DNA from: Kaistella sp. | GTDB lineage: Bacteria; Bacteroidota; Bacteroidia; Flavobacteriales; Weeksellaceae | Reading direction: 5' to 3' | Assembly: GCA_019459085.1 (NCBI GenBank) | Contig: JAIBEW010000029.1 | Coordinates: 124,001 to 188,000 of the forward strand | Length of the DNA: 64,000 bases | Part shown: positions 25,813 through 34,858 of the stretch, piece by piece | How the letters are laid out: each line of letters starts with the position of its first letter | Numbering within the stretch: the stretch's first letter is position 1 | Program-made: the position numbers and the translations under genes | Notes under the pieces: model-generated | Told to the model about the DNA's origin: nothing | Databases searched by the model: none | The model's input: the letters and a program-made list of their open reading frames with translations, nothing else

Positions 25813-26079
25813 TTATTTTGTGATATCACCGTCACCGTCAGTAGCATCTTTAGCTCCGTCTTTAACAGCATCAGCTCCGTCTTCAACAGCTTCTCCTGTT
25901 GCATCCATCGCTTTGCCTACTGCGCTTGAATCAGACACGATAGGTAAAGAATCATTGTCAACAACCACTACGGATGCTGTAGAATCTGCATTAACGTCAG
26001 TTGCTGTAGTTTCTGTTTTCTTACATGAGATAAGAGTTACGGCTGCAAATGCAGCTGCTAAAAAGATTGATTTTTTCAT
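25813..26079 (-). CDS. Small acidic lipoprotein (paralogue A)
   Basis: An 88-residue protein beginning MKKSIFLAAAFAAVTLISCKK, with lipobox LISC and lipidated Cys 19. The mature part is disordered and rich in Asp, Ala, Thr and Ser (GEAVEDGADAVKDGAKDATDG). The frame stays open for 33 codons upstream, but the promoter box at 26101 and the match with the neighbouring paralogue set the start at 26079. It shares an almost identical signal and first mature residues with the gene at 26282. Function unknown. Confidence 0.8.
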   Translation of the reverse strand: MKKSIFLAAAFAAVTLISCKKTETTATDVNADSTASVVVVDNDSLPIVSDSSAVGKAMDATGEAVEDGADAVKDGAKDATDGDGDITK

Positions 26080-26100
26080 ATGATAATATTTTATTGGGTG

Positions 26101-26108
26101 CAAATATA
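26101..26108 (-). promoter_or_regulatory. -7 box of small lipoprotein A
   Basis: TATATTTG on the minus strand, 21 bases before the start at 26079. Confidence 0.55.
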
Positions 26109-26242
26109 ATATTTTAACCGAAACGGGAGTGATTTTCAACCTCAGTTTTCGTAAATTATTCACAATCTGAAACCACAAATCCCAGTTGAGAAAACTCCAA
26201 TTCTGCCTAAATGGGCAAAATCAGCTACTTTAAGGCATAAAA

Positions 26243-26263
26243 AAAACGGGATAGACCCGTTTT
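26243..26263. terminator. Terminator of small lipoprotein B
   Basis: An 8-bp stem AAAACGGG/CCCGTTTT with a 5-base loop and T runs on both strands, 18 bases after the stop of the gene at 26282. Confidence 0.8.
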
Positions 26264-26281
26264 GTTTTTTTAAGTCAGCAA

Positions 26282-26476
26282 TTATTTTACTGAATCAGCT
26301 GGCATTACTGTAGCAACAGAGTCGGTTGGAGTCACTGTAGAATCCATAATTACAGCGCTTGAATCAGTTACAATTACTGCAGAATCTGCATTTGTGTTTT
26401 CTACTGTTTCAGTTTTCTTACAAGAAACTAAAGTTACAACTGCAAAAGCTGCTGCTAAAAAGATTGATTTTTTCAT
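26282..26476 (-). CDS. Small acidic lipoprotein (paralogue B)
   Basis: A 64-residue protein, MKKSIFLAAAFAVVTLVSCKK at the start, lipobox LVSC and Cys 19, then a Thr/Asp/Ser/Val-rich tail with repeated (S/T)DS units. The first 24 residues differ from paralogue A at only three positions, while the tails have diverged and differ in length: a tandem duplication. Each copy has its own -7 box and terminator. Confidence 0.8.
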   Translation of the reverse strand: MKKSIFLAAAFAVVTLVSCKKTETVENTNADSAVIVTDSSAVIMDSTVTPTDSVATVMPADSVK

Positions 26477-26496
26477 ATTTGTTATTTAAATGTTTG

Positions 26497-26504
26497 CAAA
26501 TATA
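26497..26504 (-). promoter_or_regulatory. -7 box of small lipoprotein B
   Basis: TATATTTG on the minus strand, 20 bases before the ATG; spacing and flanking bases match those of paralogue A. Confidence 0.55.
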
Positions 26505-26522
26505 AGATATTTTGGCCAATTA

Positions 26523-27611
26523 TCAATAATTTTCTTCCTCTCCTTTCATCTTTTCTGCATTTTCAGCCATAATTACGGCATCGATCATCTCCTGAATATC
26601 GCCGTTCATGTATGCGTCGAGATTATACATTGATTTATTGATGCGGTGATCGGTAACTCTTCCCTGCGAATAATTATAAGTTTTAATTTTTGCTGAACGG
26701 TCGCCTGTAGAAACCATCGATTTTCTTTGGGCGGCTACATCCCCAACAGCTTTTTGTAATTCGATGTCGTATAATTTTGTCCTCAGCATTTCCATCGCGA
26801 GTTCGCGGTTGGCCAGCTGCGAACGTGCCTGCTGACAAACCACTACCATTCCCGAAGGTTTGTGCGTTAGCTGCACTTTGGTTTCCACTTTATTTACATT
26901 CTGTCCACCTGCACCGCCGGAACGAGAAGTCTGCATTTCGATATCTGCAGGATTGAGTTCAAAATCCACTTCTTCAGCTTCCGGAAGTACTGCTACAGTT
27001 ATGGCTGAAGTATGCACTCTACCCTGAGATTCGGTTTCGGGAACACGCTGAACACGGTGAACACCGGATTCAAATTTCATAATTCCATACACACCGTCGC
27101 CGCCTTCCACCTTCAGGATCAGCTCTTTATATCCTTTTGAAGCTTCGCTGGAATCGGTAATTTCATGTTTCCAACCCTTTGATTTAAAATACATGGCATA
27201 AGCTCTATAAACGTCTTCCACAAAAATTGCGGCTTCATCTCCACCGGTTCCCGCACGGAGTTCTACAATAACGTTTTTATCATCGGTAGGATCTTTGGGA
27301 ATCAATAAAACCTTCAGTTCATCTTCCAGTCCCGGAATTTTCTCGATGGCTTCGTTTTTTTCAATTTTCGCGAGTTCTACAAAATCCTTATCAGATCCGT
27401 CTGCAATAATTTCGTCGGATTCTTCAATGGTATTCAAAGCCTGTTTGTACTGGTCGAAAACGGCAACGATTTTCCCGAGGTCGCTGTATTCTTTATTCAG
27501 AGAGGAATATTTTTTCTGATCGTTGATGATGTCAGGCTGAATAATAAGGTCTGCAACTTCGTTGTAGCGCTGTTTGATGGCTTCGAGTTTGGGAATAAGT
27601 GACTTTGACAT
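26523..27611 (-). CDS. prfA: Peptide chain release factor 1
   Basis: RF1 ends translation at UAA and UAG. The 362-residue protein has the PxT recognition tripeptide as PET in [13 protein letters not shown] (near 190) and the catalytic GGQ in [15 protein letters not shown] (near 235). It is full length, unlike the PrfH paralogue at 20106. The stop-codon use of nearby genes (TAA, TAG and TGA all appear) is ordinary. Confidence 0.97.
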   Translation of the reverse strand: MSKSLIPKLEAIKQRYNEVADLIIQPDIINDQKKYSSLNKEYSDLGKIVAVFDQYKQALNTIEESDEIIADGSDKDFVELAKIEKNEAIEKIPGLEDELKVLLIPKDPTDDKNVIVELRAGTGGDEAAIFVEDVYRAYAMYFKSKGWKHEITDSSEASKGYKELILKVEGGDGVYGIMKFESGVHRVQRVPETESQGRVHTSAITVAVLPEAEEVDFELNPADIEMQTSRSGGAGGQNVNKVETKVQLTHKPSGMVVVCQQARSQLANRELAMEMLRTKLYDIELQKAVGDVAAQRKSMVSTGDRSAKIKTYNYSQGRVTDHRINKSMYNLDAYMNGDIQEMIDAVIMAENAEKMKGEEENY

Positions 27612-27630
27612 TGAAAGAATTTTGTGGGGG

Positions 27631-27638
27631 CAAAGATA
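27631..27638 (-). promoter_or_regulatory. -7 box of prfA
   Basis: TATCTTTG on the minus strand, 19 bases upstream of the prfA start. Confidence 0.6.
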
Positions 27639-27707
27639 CAGAAAAAAGAGCCAAGGTAAAAGAGCGACATCTAAAAGGGAAATCAGACAGAACAGAAAAC
27701 CTCTTAC

Positions 27708-27785
27708 AGCCCGGATTGAAACGGCATCCTTTGTTGGTGATTGCGCGCAGCGAAATGACCAACAAAGATAAAGTGGAAAGCCGGT
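27708..27785. repeat. Intergenic hairpin element (interspersed-repeat-like)
   Basis: The block begins with GCCCGGATTGAAACGGCATC and ends with GTGGAAAGCCGG. Its core is a 10-bp perfect stem CTTTGTTGGT/ACCAACAAAG around a loop that contains GCGCGCAGCG. From memory, very similar blocks with the flanks GATTGAA-CGGCATCC and AAGTGGAAAGC recur in many Chryseobacterium and Flavobacterium intergenic regions. It is probably a small non-coding mobile or structured element. Only this copy is in the window. Confidence 0.55.
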
Positions 27786-27828
27786 GTGAAAGTTAATGAA
27801 GAAACGGAACGTATTGCTCCAAAAAAAA

Positions 27829-27856
27829 AATCAGTTCCTAAAAATAGAAACTGATT
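27829..27856 (-). terminator. Terminator of the His-tailed membrane protein gene
   Basis: AATCAGTT/AACTGATT stem with a minus-strand run of T after it. Between prfA and the gene at 27923, the 311-base gap holds the prfA promoter, the interspersed hairpin element and this terminator; no further gene is seen. Confidence 0.6.
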
Positions 27857-27922
27857 CTGTATATATGGTTTTGCTTTGTGACCGCTTTTCCCGGAATTCA
27901 TGTGGGAGAGCGGTGACATCAA

Positions 27923-28210
27923 CTAGTGATGACCGTGACTGTCGTGGCTGTGAAGGAACGGGCCTTCGCCTTTTGGATTGCTGAAAACAAGTTCAACACC
28001 TTCCTGCTCTGTCATGAGCTTTCTTCTGACGTCTTCAGGATCGAAAGGTTTTGTTTTACCGAAATATTCTGCAAGACCTTCTGTTAACCATAAAGGAATC
28101 ACGAAACCGAAAAACATAAAGATACACCAGAATCCCACTAGGAACATCACGATAAAATATACCGTCCAAAGGAACTGATAAAAAGGCCAAAATGCTGATA
28201 ACATCATCAT
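27923..28210 (-). CDS. Small membrane protein with His-rich tail, unknown
   Basis: A 95-residue protein with two hydrophobic segments (about residues 6-24 and 26-45), a soluble part with EYFGKTKPFDPEDVRRKLMTEQEG, and a C-terminal HSHDSHGHH that could bind metal. The start could be any of the first three Met codons (28210, 28207 or 28204). Not recognised; possibly a Bacteroidota-specific family. Confidence 0.65.
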   Translation of the reverse strand: MMMLSAFWPFYQFLWTVYFIVMFLVGFWCIFMFFGFVIPLWLTEGLAEYFGKTKPFDPEDVRRKLMTEQEGVELVFSNPKGEGPFLHSHDSHGHH

Positions 28211-28226
28211 TGTAATAGATTTTAGG

Positions 28227-28234
28227 CAAAAATA
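28227..28234 (-). promoter_or_regulatory. -7 box of the His-tailed membrane protein gene
   Basis: TATTTTTG on the minus strand, 16 bases before the first ATG. Confidence 0.5.
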
Positions 28235-28331
28235 GGATAAATTTTGTTTGCGGGCAAAAGATTTTCCCTGATTTTGCTGTTTAAACTGAGTTTAAATAAC
28301 TGTTTGCAAAGAATAATCAAAAGTGAGAAGC

Positions 28332-29939
28332 TTAATGCGCAATACTTTCGAAGAAATCATTTCCCTTATCATCGGATATAATGAATGCCGGAAAATTCCT
28401 GATCTCGATTTTTCTGACGGCTTCCATACCGAGTTCTTCAAAATCCACAATTTCTACAGAAACAATATTTTCCTTCGCCAGAATTGCAGCCGGTCCGCCG
28501 ATTGAGCCTAAGTAAAATCCGCCATATTTTGCGCAGGCGCTCGTCACTTCTTTGCTCCGGTTTCCTTTTGCGAGCATAATCATGCTTCCGCCCAAAGACT
28601 GGAATTCATCCACATACACATCCATTCTTCCGGCGGTTGTAGGCCCGAAACTTCCGGAAGCCATTCCTTCCGGCGTTTTTGCGGGTCCCGCGTAATAAAT
28701 AGGATGATTTTTGAAATATTCCGGCATCGGTTTTCCGCTGTCGATGAGTTCCTTGATTTTTGCATGTGCGATGTCGCGCGCAACGATTAAAGTTCCGTTC
28801 AGGTTCAGTCGCGTTTTAATCGGATATTTTGAAAGCTCTGCGAGGATTTCAGGCATTGGTTTGTTCAGGTCGATGGAAACAGGTGCTTCAAGATGCGGTG
28901 CGGTTTCCGGCAGAAACTGCTTCGGATTGGTTTCGAGCTGCTCCAGAAAAATACCTTCGCTGCTGATAAATCCTTTAATATTACGGTCTGCAGAACAGGA
29001 AACGCCCATTCCGACCGGACAGCTTGCAGCGTGACGCGGCAAACGGATGACCCGCACGTCGTGAGTCAGATATTTCCCCCCGAACTGAGCTCCGATTTTC
29101 GTTTCCTGACAGATTTTCTGAACGCGTTTTTCCCATTCCAGGTCGCGGAAAGCCTGGCCGCCCATATTTCCTTCGGTAGGAAGGTGGTCATAATATCCTG
29201 CGCTGGCTTTCTTTACCGCTGCTAAATTGGCTTCCGCAGACGTTCCACCAATCACAAGCGCTAAATGGTAAGGCGGACAGGCTGCGGTTCCCAGATCCAT
29301 AATTCTTTCCTGTACAAAAGCTTCCAGCCCTTTCTCGTTGAGTAAAGATTTCGTTTTCTGATACAGGAAAGTCTTGTTCGCAGAGCCGCCGCCTTTTGCA
29401 AGAAACAGGAATTTGTAATAATTTCCCTTTGTTGCGTAAATATCGATCTGTGCCGGAAGGTTGGACCCTGAATTTTTTTCATCAAACATGGTCAAAGGCA
29501 CCACCTGCGAATATCTTAAATTCCTTTCCTGATAGGTATTGTAAATTCCTTTGGAAATCCATTCAGCGTCATCAGCGCCCGTGTACACATTTTCCCCTTT
29601 TTTTGCGACGCAGATGGCTGTTCCGGTATCCTGACACGAAGGTAAGGCGCCTTCTACCGCTACAGCGGCATTCTGGAGCAGATTATAGGCGACGAAACGG
29701 TCGTTATCGGTAGCTTCAGGATCATCGATGATGTTTTTCAGTTTCTGAAGGTGTGAAGAACGCAGCATGAAAGACACATCGGCCAAAGCGTTTTCGGCAA
29801 GAAGTTCCAGACCTTTCGGGTCCACGGAAAGGATTTCGCGGTCGCCGAATTTTTCGATTTTTACAAAATCTGAAGTGAGCTTTTTATATTGGGTATCGTC
29901 TTTTAGAATGGGAAAAGGTTCTTGGTACTGAAATTCCAT
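28332..29939 (-). CDS. Class I (iron-sulfur) fumarate hydratase
   Basis: A 535-residue oxygen-sensitive fumarase that hydrates fumarate to malate with a [4Fe-4S] cluster. The alpha and beta parts are fused. Probable cluster cysteines are in [13 protein letters not shown] (near 108), [20 protein letters not shown] (near 228) and [16 protein letters not shown] (near 315). The C-terminal part has [19 protein letters not shown]. An upstream in-frame ATG at 29960 lies at the promoter box itself, so [11 protein letters not shown] at 29939 is the start. It is divergent from class II fumC. Confidence 0.95.
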   Translation of the reverse strand: MEFQYQEPFPILKDDTQYKKLTSDFVKIEKFGDREILSVDPKGLELLAENALADVSFMLRSSHLQKLKNIIDDPEATDNDRFVAYNLLQNAAVAVEGALPSCQDTGTAICVAKKGENVYTGADDAEWISKGIYNTYQERNLRYSQVVPLTMFDEKNSGSNLPAQIDIYATKGNYYKFLFLAKGGGSANKTFLYQKTKSLLNEKGLEAFVQERIMDLGTAACPPYHLALVIGGTSAEANLAAVKKASAGYYDHLPTEGNMGGQAFRDLEWEKRVQKICQETKIGAQFGGKYLTHDVRVIRLPRHAASCPVGMGVSCSADRNIKGFISSEGIFLEQLETNPKQFLPETAPHLEAPVSIDLNKPMPEILAELSKYPIKTRLNLNGTLIVARDIAHAKIKELIDSGKPMPEYFKNHPIYYAGPAKTPEGMASGSFGPTTAGRMDVYVDEFQSLGGSMIMLAKGNRSKEVTSACAKYGGFYLGSIGGPAAILAKENIVSVEIVDFEELGMEAVRKIEIRNFPAFIISDDKGNDFFESIAH

Positions 29940-29957
29940 AGTTGATTTTTTCAGGTG

Positions 29958-29965
29958 CAAAAATA
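29958..29965 (-). promoter_or_regulatory. -7 box of the class I fumarase gene
   Basis: TATTTTTG on the minus strand, 18 bases before the start at 29939. It rules out translation from the upstream ATG at 29960. Confidence 0.55.
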
Positions 29966-30032
29966 CGGAAAAGAAGGGTTTAAGGAAAACTTAAAAATAA
30001 CTTTTGTAAATTTAAATCTTTAAATACCACAT

Positions 30033-31415
30033 ATGAATTACCGAACAGAACACGATACCATGGGCGAAGTGCAGGTTCCAGCAGATAAATTCTGGGGCGC
30101 GCAGACCGAACGCTCCAGAAATAACTTCAAAATCGGCCCTGAAGCTTCGATGCCACACGAAATTATCGAGGCTTTTGCTTATCTGAAAAAAGCGGCAGCC
30201 TTCACGAATGCTGAATTGGGAGTACTCTCTGCCGAAAAAAGAGATCTCATTGCAACGGTTTGCGATGAAATTTTAGCAGGAAAACTCAATGATCAGTTTC
30301 CACTGGTCATCTGGCAAACCGGCTCAGGAACGCAGAGCAATATGAACGTAAACGAGGTGATTTCCAACAAAGCACAGGTAAATAACGGCGGAATCTTAGG
30401 CGAAAAATCAGCAATTCATCCGAACGACGATGTGAACAAATCGCAGAGTTCAAACGATACGTTTCCAACCGCGATGCACATTGCCGCTTACAAAAAAGTC
30501 GTGGAACACACTTTGCCCGCCGTGGAACAACTCAGAAATACCCTTCACGAAAAAGCGCAGGATTTCAAAACAGTTGTAAAAATCGGGCGAACGCACCTCA
30601 TGGATGCAACGCCATTGACTTTGGGTCAGGAATTTTCCGGATATGTTGCCCAACTCGATTATGCGATGAAGGCCATCACGAATACTTTCGAACATCTTCA
30701 GGAAATCGCTCTGGGTGGAACGGCCGTCGGAACCGGTCTCAACACACCGGAAGGTTACGATGTTCTGGTTGCGCAATATATTTCTGAATTTACAGAACTG
30801 CCGTTCATTACAGCTCCGAATAAATTTGAAGCCCTCGCCGCGCATGATGCGATTGTGGAAACCCATGGTGCGCTGAAACAGCTTGCCGTTTCCCTTTACA
30901 AAATTGCACAGGATATCCGTTTGCTGGCTTCGGGACCGAGAAGTGGAATCGGGGAAATCATCATTCCGGAAAATGAACCGGGTTCCTCCATTATGCCCGG
31001 AAAAGTGAATCCAACTCAAAATGAAGCAATGACAATGGTCTGTGCGCAGGTTTTAGGGAATGACACCACGATATCTTTCGCCGGAACGCAGGGAAATTAC
31101 GAACTGAATGTTTTTAAACCGGTCATGGCATACAATTTCTTACAGTCGGCGCAGCTTTTGGGTGATGCCTGTATTTCCTTTAATGATCACTGTGCCGTTG
31201 GAATTGAACCGAATCTGCCTCGAATCAAGGAATTGGTGGATAAATCACTGATGCTGGTAACCGCTTTAAACACTCATATCGGGTACGAAAATGCGGCAAA
31301 AATTGCTAAAACTGCCCACAAAAACGGAACCACATTAAAAGAAGAAGCCATCAATCTCGGACTGGTGACTGCCGAACAGTTCGATGAATGGGTGAAACCG
31401 GAAGAAATGGTGTAA
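30033..31415 (+). CDS. fumC: Class II fumarate hydratase
   Basis: A 460-residue iron-free, oxygen-stable fumarase of the aspartase/fumarase superfamily. The superfamily signature [15 protein letters not shown] is near residue 317, the active-site histidine is in [12 protein letters not shown] near 185, and [12 protein letters not shown] is near 97. It starts 93 bases from the divergent class I gene, so the two isozymes share a promoter region. That arrangement suggests opposite or graded control by oxygen or iron. Confidence 0.97.
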   Translation: MNYRTEHDTMGEVQVPADKFWGAQTERSRNNFKIGPEASMPHEIIEAFAYLKKAAAFTNAELGVLSAEKRDLIATVCDEILAGKLNDQFPLVIWQTGSGTQSNMNVNEVISNKAQVNNGGILGEKSAIHPNDDVNKSQSSNDTFPTAMHIAAYKKVVEHTLPAVEQLRNTLHEKAQDFKTVVKIGRTHLMDATPLTLGQEFSGYVAQLDYAMKAITNTFEHLQEIALGGTAVGTGLNTPEGYDVLVAQYISEFTELPFITAPNKFEALAAHDAIVETHGALKQLAVSLYKIAQDIRLLASGPRSGIGEIIIPENEPGSSIMPGKVNPTQNEAMTMVCAQVLGNDTTISFAGTQGNYELNVFKPVMAYNFLQSAQLLGDACISFNDHCAVGIEPNLPRIKELVDKSLMLVTALNTHIGYENAAKIAKTAHKNGTTLKEEAINLGLVTAEQFDEWVKPEEMV

Positions 31416-31452
31416 GAAAACAGTGGGATTCAGAACAGATTCAAAACAAAAA

Positions 31453-31480
31453 TGAAGTTTATTCACAGAAATAAACTTCA
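31453..31480. terminator. Bidirectional terminator between fumC and the ABC operon
   Basis: An 11-bp perfect stem TGAAGTTTATT/AATAAACTTCA, loop of 6, followed by T-rich sequence on the plus strand and preceded by A-rich sequence. Confidence 0.8.
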
Positions 31481-31489
31481 TTTTAATTT

Positions 31490-32206
31490 TTATTGCTCGT
31501 AAGACTCTGCCGCACCGGCAAAAAATGCTTCGAGTTCCTTTAAAGTTTCGGGACTGGTCTTAATGTCTTTCACGAGTTCGCCTTTATTCAACACCACAAT
31601 CCTGTTGCTGACTTCGGTGGTGTGTGCCAGATCGTGGCTCGAAATGAGGAAAGTCACCTGTTCGTTCTGAGACCAGGTTTTAATTAGTTTTTTCAGCTTG
31701 ATTTGCGTGGAAGGATCGAGGTTGGCAAAAGGTTCATCAAGAATAATAATTTCAGGAGTTCCGATAAGTGCACCAACAATTCCCACTTTTTTCTGATTCC
31801 CTTTAGAAAGATCACGCACATATTTTTTGGCGTTTAAAATTTCTCCGTTGAAGAAATCCTCGAACTGTTTCAGGAAGTCATTCACCATGGATCTTGACTG
31901 TCCGCGAAGTTCACCGATGAAATAGAAATATTCTTCGGGAGTCAAATAGCCGATAAGAAAGGATTCATCGATAAAAGCGGAGACTTTGTTTTTCCAGTTT
32001 TCATTTTCATTCACCTGATCACCATCAATCTGAATGAAGCCGGAACTGGGTTCTATTAGATCCAGCAAAAGGGAGAAAAGCGTGGTTTTCCCGGCGCCGT
32101 TGTTCCCAACCAAACCGAAACTTTCGCCTTTTGGGATCTGAAGATCTGCAATATTAAGCACTTTTTTGTTGCCGTACACCTTTGAAATATTCTGAATATT
32201 GATCAT
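31490..32206 (-). CDS. ABC transporter ATP-binding protein
   Basis: A 238-residue nucleotide-binding subunit: Walker A GNNGAGKTT (near 33), signature LSKGNQKKV (near 133, a variant of LSGGQ), Walker B IIILDEPFANLD (near 153) and H-loop SSHDLAH. It lies 33 bases after the DUF5687 permease gene and is its obvious partner in an exporter. Last gene of the kinase/2TM/LytTR/exporter unit. Confidence 0.93.
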   Translation of the reverse strand: MINIQNISKVYGNKKVLNIADLQIPKGESFGLVGNNGAGKTTLFSLLLDLIEPSSGFIQIDGDQVNENENWKNKVSAFIDESFLIGYLTPEEYFYFIGELRGQSRSMVNDFLKQFEDFFNGEILNAKKYVRDLSKGNQKKVGIVGALIGTPEIIILDEPFANLDPSTQIKLKKLIKTWSQNEQVTFLISSHDLAHTTEVSNRIVVLNKGELVKDIKTSPETLKELEAFFAGAAESYEQ

Positions 32207-32239
32207 AGTTTTATTTTCTTGTTTAATTAACTGGCCTTT

Positions 32240-33712
32240 TTACGCTCCTTTTTTGAATGCCTCGATTGTGGAGTATTTTTCTGACTTGTATGTTTTTACA
32301 ATCTGATCGAAAATTTTATGTCGGAGTAAAAATCCGGTCAGTCCCAGGATTCCTAAACTTGCGACAGCTACTTCAATTCCGGCCACCCATTTGACCAATG
32401 CGAAAACGGCCATCGGAACAAGCATTTGGGGTACCATAAGCAGCAGCACCTTCATATTGAAATTATTGGAACCGCCGCCAAATGATTTCGTACTGGAGTT
32501 CAGGTCGATGGGTTGTTTGTTAAACGCTCCGGCTAAAAGGGTAAGGTAAGAATTTACACCCAAATTGTATAAACCTGCAGCAAAAATCGTCAGATAAAAT
32601 TCCCAGCTGATGAGAAGATAACCCAGCGCTAAAATCATTGAAACAACGGTTGCCAGAACAACAAGATACCACTTTGCCTCCAGATATTCTTTGTAAGGCA
32701 CTTTCTGAGTCATCATCAACGGGTAATAAGAACTGTCCCACGCAGGAACTCTTTGTCCGAACATCAGCAGAAAACCACCGGTAACGAAAATTCCCAGAAA
32801 AACCCGCATAAAATCTGTACTGTAGGCACTTCCGGCAAAGTATAGCAAACCGTAAAACAAAAACATGACACCAGCAACAACTGCAGACTTTGCCGCTTTA
32901 CTTCTTTTTAAAAGTCTGATATCGTTGTTAAGGAATGTACCGAGCGTACCAAACCGGTTCAGGAAATCAATATTCTCCGTTTTTCCTACCGCTTTTTCAA
33001 GCTCAAGGCCGCGATCGAGATAGAAATTTTTCCGGATGTTCCGATGGGACAAATATCCTGTTGCAACAGTCAGCAAAACCGGAACTAAAAATGCGCCCGG
33101 AACAGTATAAAAGGCAGAAAAAATCTTTTCGGAAAAATAAGAAAGATGAAGGTAACCGTAATATTCCAAAAATGCAAAAACGCCAATAACTACCGCAGCG
33201 CTGTACAGGACTGCATTCTGTTTGTTCAGGAGGATGTTCAGGAAATTGTTGAAATAAAAGACAAACATAATTCCGGTGAGGAACATCAGAACTCCTGCAA
33301 CCGAATAATTTCCATGAAAAATAAGCAATCCGCAGAACGGAAGCATGAAAAGCAGATAACCCCAGTTGAAAAAATTGAAAATTATCTTCAGTAAAGTATA
33401 GTTGACGAGTTTTTTCTTGGTAAGATTCTGCGTAAGAAAAGGCTTGATATTCTGGGTCGGCATCTGTTGAATGAAGTACCGCAGAATCAGATCAAAAGCT
33501 GCATAATACAGAAAATACCTTGAAAAAACCTCAACTGGATCCGCTTTCAACTCTTTAACGGAAAAAAAATACAGCCCGAAAGCCATCCCGAAAAAAGTGA
33601 CACTCATTCCGAAATATGAAAATCCCATTAAGATCTTCATCGCCAGATTGGTTCCGAATTGCGGATTTCTTAGAAAACTTTTAAGCTCTAACTTCAGTAG
33701 TTTCAAATACAT
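32240..33712 (-). CDS. DUF5687 membrane protein, probable ABC exporter permease
   Basis: A 490-residue protein with about 12 membrane segments and the DUF5687 start LLKLELKSFLRNPQFGTN. Proteins of this family stand next to an ABC ATPase in many Bacteroidota and are thought to be its membrane part. No substrate can be named. Within the same five-gene unit are a histidine kinase, a 2TM protein and a LytTR regulator, which suggests control by a membrane or peptide signal. Confidence 0.85.
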   Translation of the reverse strand: MYLKLLKLELKSFLRNPQFGTNLAMKILMGFSYFGMSVTFFGMAFGLYFFSVKELKADPVEVFSRYFLYYAAFDLILRYFIQQMPTQNIKPFLTQNLTKKKLVNYTLLKIIFNFFNWGYLLFMLPFCGLLIFHGNYSVAGVLMFLTGIMFVFYFNNFLNILLNKQNAVLYSAAVVIGVFAFLEYYGYLHLSYFSEKIFSAFYTVPGAFLVPVLLTVATGYLSHRNIRKNFYLDRGLELEKAVGKTENIDFLNRFGTLGTFLNNDIRLLKRSKAAKSAVVAGVMFLFYGLLYFAGSAYSTDFMRVFLGIFVTGGFLLMFGQRVPAWDSSYYPLMMTQKVPYKEYLEAKWYLVVLATVVSMILALGYLLISWEFYLTIFAAGLYNLGVNSYLTLLAGAFNKQPIDLNSSTKSFGGGSNNFNMKVLLLMVPQMLVPMAVFALVKWVAGIEVAVASLGILGLTGFLLRHKIFDQIVKTYKSEKYSTIEAFKKGA

Positions 33713-33802
33713 TTTTTCGGTTTAAATATTAGTTAAATAAACTCAAAATTTGTTACACCAGCAACTCAATTATTCCGCAAATGCCAAAATTTCTGTTAGA
33801 AG

Positions 33803-34543
33803 TTACGTGAGCCAGTCTTTAAAACACTTGACCCGGTCGCGGCTTACGGAAATTTCAGCATCGGGCTGAAAAAGAAGACTGACCTTATAATACGGTGAGG
33901 TATGGATGTTCTCGATAAAATCTGAATGGATGATAAACTGGCGGTTAACACGGAAGAATTTCTTCTCGTCCAAAACTTCCTGAAGCTCATCTAAAGTAAA
34001 ATCGGTGGGATAAGTTCTGTCTTTTGTCTGAAGGTAAACGATTTTGTTCTCACTGAAAAAACACGAAATTTCATCGGTATGAACAATCTTCAGGTTATAC
34101 CCTATTTTTACAAGAATTCTGGACAGCCGCTGCTTTTCATCCCTGATTAAAGATTTAATTTCGCCTGGGTTGGACGGAACTTCAGTCGGCAGAAAACTTT
34201 TGTATTTGTCGATTGCCTGCTGCAGATCGGTTTCCATGATCGGTTTCAGTAAATAATCAATGGAATTGAGTTTAAATGCTTTCAGCGTGTACTGATCAAA
34301 AGCCGTTGTGTAAATCATAAAACTCTTTGTTGGCACCTTTTCGAAAATATCAAACGAAAGGCCGTCTCCCAAAACTATGTCGGAAAAAATAAGATCAGGA
34401 TGCTGATTTTGCTGAAACCAAACCACGCTTTCTTCCACCGAATGCAGCGTTGCAAAAATCTGCAAATCAGCAAATAAGCTCAATAACCGCTGAAGTTTCC
34501 GCGCAGCAGGTTTTTCGTCTTCAATAATGACTGTTCTTATCAT
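33803..34543 (-). CDS. LytTR-type response regulator
   Basis: A 246-residue two-domain regulator. The receiver (1-115) has the acidic pocket EDEKPA, the phosphoacceptor Asp in LIFSDIVLGDG (near 55) and the lysine in YLLKPI. The C-terminal LytTR DNA-binding domain (about 145-245) has VRINRQF-type features (FFRVNRQFIIHSDFI). It is preceded on the same strand by the 2TM protein and the histidine kinase genes, each 12 bases apart, so the three form one two-component cassette. Confidence 0.93.
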   Translation of the reverse strand: MIRTVIIEDEKPAARKLQRLLSLFADLQIFATLHSVEESVVWFQQNQHPDLIFSDIVLGDGLSFDIFEKVPTKSFMIYTTAFDQYTLKAFKLNSIDYLLKPIMETDLQQAIDKYKSFLPTEVPSNPGEIKSLIRDEKQRLSRILVKIGYNLKIVHTDEISCFFSENKIVYLQTKDRTYPTDFTLDELQEVLDEKKFFRVNRQFIIHSDFIENIHTSPYYKVSLLFQPDAEISVSRDRVKCFKDWLT

Positions 34544-34555
34544 TTTAAAAGCAAT

Positions 34556-34846
34556 TTATTTCTTCCTATCCATCAGTTCGCGGATTTTTCGCTCTTCCCA
34601 ATCATGACCGAGAATAAAATCATTCATAAAAACGCTCATTCCGTGAACAAGTAGCCCGAGTCCCCAGAAAATGGCTGTCCAGTAATTATTGATGTCGGTC
34701 ATATCATTTCCATCGCGAATATTATCGGCAATAATAAAGGCATTCACAAGGATATATACCAATGCATGTATGTAAAACCCTTTCATTTTTTTTACCCTTT
34801 TTTTGGCGGCAAAATACCTGATGTTGTTTTCGTTATGTGTTTCCAT
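34556..34846 (-). CDS. 2TM domain protein
   Basis: A 96-residue protein with a basic N-terminal helix (AAKKRVKKMKGFYIHALVY), two membrane segments and the end motif WEERKIRELMDRK. It matches the last about 80 residues of the histidine kinase encoded just upstream (KRVKELKSFYGNL ... WEEKQIQRILDREN), so one is a duplicate of the other. The 2TM family is common beside LytTR systems in Flavobacteriia; role unknown, possibly dimerisation with the kinase. Confidence 0.85.
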   Translation of the reverse strand: METHNENNIRYFAAKKRVKKMKGFYIHALVYILVNAFIIADNIRDGNDMTDINNYWTAIFWGLGLLVHGMSVFMNDFILGHDWEERKIRELMDRKK

Positions 34847-34858
34847 TTCTAATGTTTT

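Noticed and set aside
30450-31019. 189-codon minus-strand frame inside fumC
   Set aside because: Shadow of a highly conserved gene, with no promoter or motif.
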